NCBI GenBank assembly: GCA_030544235.1 | Contig: CM060463.1 | Coordinates: forward strand, 32,571,920-32,635,919 | Direction of reading: 5' to 3' | Length of the DNA: 64,000 bases | Source of the DNA: Lepturacanthus savala | Lineage: Eukaryota > Chordata > Actinopteri > Scombriformes > Trichiuridae | Part shown: one piece after another, positions 59,809 through 64,000 of the stretch | Numbering within the stretch: the first letter of the stretch is position 1 | Layout: every line of letters begins with the position of its first letter | Notes under the pieces: generated by a model | The model's database searches: none | What the model was told of the DNA's origin: nothing | What the model saw: only the letters and a program-made list of their open reading frames with translations | Made by a program: the position numbers and the translations under genes

Positions 59809-62474
59809 ATATACACTACTTGTTACTCGGTTTAATGCATACCAACTGTGCAGAAAGCACTGTGATGTTTTCTTCATTTATATTTTCTAGTCTGGAACAT
59901 CCTTGTCTGCATAATTATCTTCTGCAATATGACATAATCAGGAACTGAGCGCTTGTCATTTGACAAAAAAATTTAATTTCTAAGGGTGCTTCCTGTTGAA
60001 TTTATATAACAAAATGTACCTGTATTGACGTACAATACACAGTGTCTTAGGACAGACCCACGGGGATCCACGTGTTACACAATGCATTTCTCCCATGTGT
60101 GAATATTTGATAGAGAGAAAGAGCTTATTGCATATCCCTGTACCTCCATGGATATAGTGGGGTTAAAAGCCCCATGTTTCCACCTCTCACTACTCTAAGA
60201 GCCAAGTAGTTTTGTAATGCTTTTTGTTCTGTGGTCTCACGTGAGTTTTGGCATGTTTTGTCTGACCATTGAATATTGACCATTTTAAAAAATATAAATG
60301 AGTGTGGGAAAAAAAAATAAAAGACTGCGTAATTTGTCATTGTCATTATAGAGACTGTGGGTGATGAGAAAGCAGAATTCCTGTAATTAATTATATTACC
60401 TAAGTGAACCAGTGACCCGTCCTCTCCACATTCCCCTCCTCCCTCCACCTCTGTGTATTATTCATCATGGAGGACTCCTGCCCTGCTTCCCGGGGCTATT
60501 TTTACTCAGCATGCCCATCACATTAACTGAGAGCCCCAATCCCCTGCTGCTCCCAACAGCAAACCTCCCTCCATCTGGATCATGGATTACATCCCTCTTT
60601 TTCTACCCTTTCTTCCACTCTTGGTACCTCTTGGTACCCCCCCCCCCGCCTCTTTACATCCCTCCATCGCTTTTTTATCCCCACTTCTGTTTCACCACCA
60701 CTCAAATAACCCTCTTCTCCTGCTTCTTATGTCTTTCAATCATTCATATTAGTATTCCCAGTCTCATGGGAATGCTCACCACACATCTTTTCAGAGCACA
60801 GTCAACGCCTGCTGAGTTGGTGTAACAGCGTGGTTGATGTACCTGGCTGCACATATCAGTCATCCTCTGTCAGCCATGCATTTTGTTTGCAGTAAAATCA
60901 TTGACATGAATTAGAAATTTACCTCAAGTCTGGTATTTGTCAAACGGTAAGTCAGAATCCAAAGCTGACAGACATCCCAGTAGAGGTAGAGACGTACATA
61001 TTTCGTCTGGATAATATCGTGGTATTTATTGGCCAAAGCCTAGCTCCAACTGATTCCCATTCAAAAAGCATCAAATTCTATAATATCATTTTTTCAATAA
61101 ATCAATATGGTTTTAAACACTGAATTCAAACCTCTAATAAGGTTGCTGGTGGTCAGTTTGGAAATTATTGCTACATTAGTAATATTTGAAGGCCTGTTGT
61201 AGGCTTTGATGTCTGCTGTGTGGGTGCTCATAGTCCAGGTCAAATTTACTTGAAATATTTTTGCAATATTTCAGTTTCCTACAGTTGTTACTGTATTAGA
61301 ATATCTTCTCTGTTAGCACAATTTAAGTATGAAAACGATGGCACAGACAAATAAGCAGCAACTCTAGGCTTAAATAAGCTGTGTTGCAAAATAATGGGTG
61401 ATGTCACATCTCGCAATCTACATATACATTTTATGGATAAGCAAAGCTTGGCATTTTTAAGCCGAGGAAGATACTTTCCACACACTAGACATGACACGAT
61501 CAGAACTAAACAAAAGATGAACTTTTCATGACAAAATATCTCATCGGACACTGCACAAATTATGCTGATACAGTGGATTATATTAACATTTATCTGTGAT
61601 AATTTGCAAATACTTTTTGGTCAGGTTTTGTTTTACAGGCTAATATCTTTGTTTTGAGGTTGCTCCTTCAAACGAGGGCATGTATGTTTGCACCTCTCCT
61701 CCGCTCCCTCCTCTTGTTTACCCAGTGACTAATGAGCATCCTTTTTTGTTATAATTAGAGAGAGACTTGTTTATGTGCTAGCTGCTTTCAGCATACAGTG
61801 CAACAGTATGACTACAGGCAAGTGAGGCTGCATGAACCACATACGCTCACACAGACACGGATTATTCATAAGCATAGAGACACAAGTTGTCCATCCATGT
61901 ACAATTGTATCTGACATAGTTTAGACTGGATTAAATTCAACTAACGGGATTGGCTTCAATTTTATGGAAAGAGCTTCAATGCATATATGGCCATGCCTAT
62001 GTGCAATAAGTACACAAGTATAACCAAATTCATACATCACATTTGATCATTTAAAATAAATCAAACATTAAAATACATGTTAAGGATTTTTGTAGTCTAA
62101 TTGTAATCAATTCTTTTCAATGAAACAATTTCAGATGTTAGGTGTATGCAACCTATCCTTTTTAAACAAAAGCAATCCTAGGGCACAATCTAATCTGATT
62201 TCCAAAGAGTTTCCTGTCCTCCATCGAAAAAAAATGGGTCTTGTCTGAGAATGAGGGTCTGCTCCTTACTGCTGGTTATGTTTCATTCTCATAAAACACT
62301 TGAAAAGATGATAAGGCACCGATTGTGCAGCATATCTGGCTATTGTATCACTTTAGTTTGTTCCCATTCGAACCCATTTCCGCACCAGGTAGCAGAGTTA
62401 ATATTTTATAAGAACCAAGAGGTGACATCATCTGTAGGTAGTGCGCATGCAGAAGAGCTTAAAACAGTCAGTTA
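59809..62474 (+). other. Presumed intron
   Basis: No exon supported. The 137-codon plus-strand frame at 60412-60825 is Pro/Leu/Ser-rich because of C/T-rich sequence and a C-run at 60637-60647. Confidence 0.3.
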
Positions 62475-62815
62475 GTCATTTTCTATACCTGCTTATTCCT
62501 CATTAGGGTCACAGGGGTCTGCTGGAGCCTATCCCAGTGCGTTACGGCGAGAGGCAGGGATACACCCCAGATGGTCGCCAGCCAATCGTGGGGCACACAC
62601 ACACCATTCACTCACACCTATGGGCAATTTAGAGTTGCCAATTAACCTGAGCATGTTTTTGGACTGTGGAAGGAAGCCGGAGTACCCGGTGAAAACCCAC
62701 GCAGACACGGGGAGAACATGCAAACTCCACCCAGACCCCGGACCAAGGAGGTCTTGAACCTGCGACCTTCTTGCTGTGAGGCAACAGCGCTAACCCCTGC
62801 ACCACCGTGTCACCC
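62475..62815 (+). repeat. Common fish interspersed repeat, fullest copy in window
   Basis: TCATTTTCTATACCTGC through GGGGAGAACATGCAAACTCC to GCTAACCCCTGCACCACCGT. All blocks seen in the partial copies at 1610, 7041, 41336 and 47528 are present here. It is nearly identical to the 7041 copy where they overlap, indicating recent spread. Confidence 0.85.
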
Positions 62816-64000
62816 GAGCTTAAAACAATCTCTGGTAAATATATCCGTGCTATTTCTGAGCCTCTGCACAGCATAACCTAATGTGTTTCTTTCCACTTTG
62901 CAATTGTATTCTGGTGGAGTCTGTGCCAATCAATCAATCAATAAAAGTCGTGATTTACAATTAGCTTAATAAATGTTCTTAGACCCATCTCAATACTCTT
63001 TAGCACTGCGAAAAATTTAACATCTAGCTTATTTGTTCTTTGTGTGATATATATAGTATTAAAGCACCACTTGTTGGCTGAAGAGAGGACAAAATTAATT
63101 ATCCACCCACCTGAAATTTTCCCAACTTCTTCCTAGAATATGAGCAGAAGGTGAAGTTGCTGTATCTTGGGATACAAAAGTAGGTTTTAATGCAACAAAT
63201 GTTTGCCATCACATGACATTTTAATGACAAACAGTAAAATGTCAATAAATGCCCTGCCTAAATCCTCTGCTACTTTTAATGTAAAAACAACCCTTCTATC
63301 CATATTAACTTAACATTTCACAATGTCTGTAGAAATTTAATCAGAAATGACTGCAGAAATCCTATCAAAAAGTGTAGTTGAATGCACCTCTGGTGATTCC
63401 GGTACATTCTTCCTGACCAGAGTAAATAAACAAAAGGCCCTTATCCGAGTGGTTGGGCTCCCTCATGATTCTGTTGTTATTTGTAGTCCTGCAGCATGTA
63501 TATATGAAATATCACCTGATATATGTCCCTTTAGGCAGGGTAGAGGACTGCCTTGTGCAAGGGGATCAAACTCAAATTCATCCCTGGCCACATTAGCATT
63601 ATGATTTCCCTCAAAGGACTGTGAAGATTATAAAAATGTATCTACTTGTCATATTACATAATTTCCTCTCCATTACCAATAGGGTCTGAATAAGTATAAG
63701 TAATGATTGATTAGTTTCTGGTGATATTTTTTAAATAGAATTAAAACTAAAATTCTGATTTTATTTATTTATTTTGGATTGTCAATGATTGGAAACTATG
63801 GTTTTGGGTTGCTATATGATATTTAAACATACTACAGTAAAAGAACAAGAAAGTAATGACCGATGTACAGATGTGGTGTGTTTCAAAAAATGTGTTACAA
63901 AACACATGTGATTTCTGATTTCTTATTTTTTGTCACTCTTAACCTGTTCCCCCCGAGGGTCCCCGCCACTGGGGATTTCGTTTATAAATAAATAATCCTT
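62816..64000 (+). other. Presumed intron or intergenic sequence to window end
   Basis: No gene supported. The 85-codon frame at 63347-63604 has no recognisable domain or good splice sites. Confidence 0.3.

Noticed and set aside
60412..60825. 137-codon plus-strand frame
   Set aside because: C/T-rich sequence gives a Pro/Leu/Ser-rich translation with no domain or splice context.

Overview
This is nuclear DNA from a ray-finned (probably percomorph teleost) fish. The grounds are AT-rich, intron-like sequence with very sparse coding, long (TG)n/(AC)n microsatellites, and many recognisable fish-type repeats: Tc1-like, hAT-like, piggyBac-like and L2-like elements, plus the common fish repeat carrying a gggagaacatgcaaactcc-type tail. 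No bacterial genes, operons, CRISPR arrays, rRNA or tRNA genes were seen.

Layout. 1-11.3 kb is gene-poor: a 0.67-kb polypyrimidine tract, a minus-strand L2-like LINE tail, the first copy of an unnamed 0.3-kb MITE, and two short hairpins. 11.56-12.24 kb holds the one complete gene I can call confidently: an intronless-ORF NAT8/camello-like GNAT acetyltransferase on the minus strand. Its 5' end lies inside an imperfect palindrome of about 460 bp (12302-12762). The other arm of that palindrome leads into a putative plus-strand transcript, with candidate coding exons at 12748-12774 and 16092-16157. 14.46-15.74 kb is a decayed Tc1-like transposon. 17.5-18.65 kb is a decayed or unrecognised minus-strand coding region with a roughly 280-bp tandem duplication. 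18.8-23 kb is repeats: AT-rich elements, a minisatellite, a Harbinger-like transposase scrap and a long (AT)n.

24.0-24.56 kb is a CpG-rich promoter with an RFX-type X-box upstream. It carries the first coding exon (24326-24482) of a plus-strand gene whose remaining exons were not found. The following 39.5 kb behaves like one very long first intron or an intron plus gene desert. It contains further MITE copies, a piggyBac-like MITE with TTAA duplications, a fold-back element split by a nested insertion, a second small fold-back element, several hAT-like elements, microsatellites, three more X-box motifs, and several unique-looking homeobox-site-rich stretches that may be conserved non-coding elements.

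Most interesting: (1) the palindromic, possibly bidirectional promoter between the NAT8-like gene and the opposite transcript; (2) an unnamed MITE family with terminal GGGTCAGTGAC/GTCACTGACCC, seven copies in this window; (3) the interrupted fold-back element at 30.7-31.5 kb; (4) an intronic X-box plus inverted CCAAT plus YY1-like cluster at 55.4 kb that resembles a cryptic or alternative promoter. All calls were made by eye; no identities or database hits were computed.
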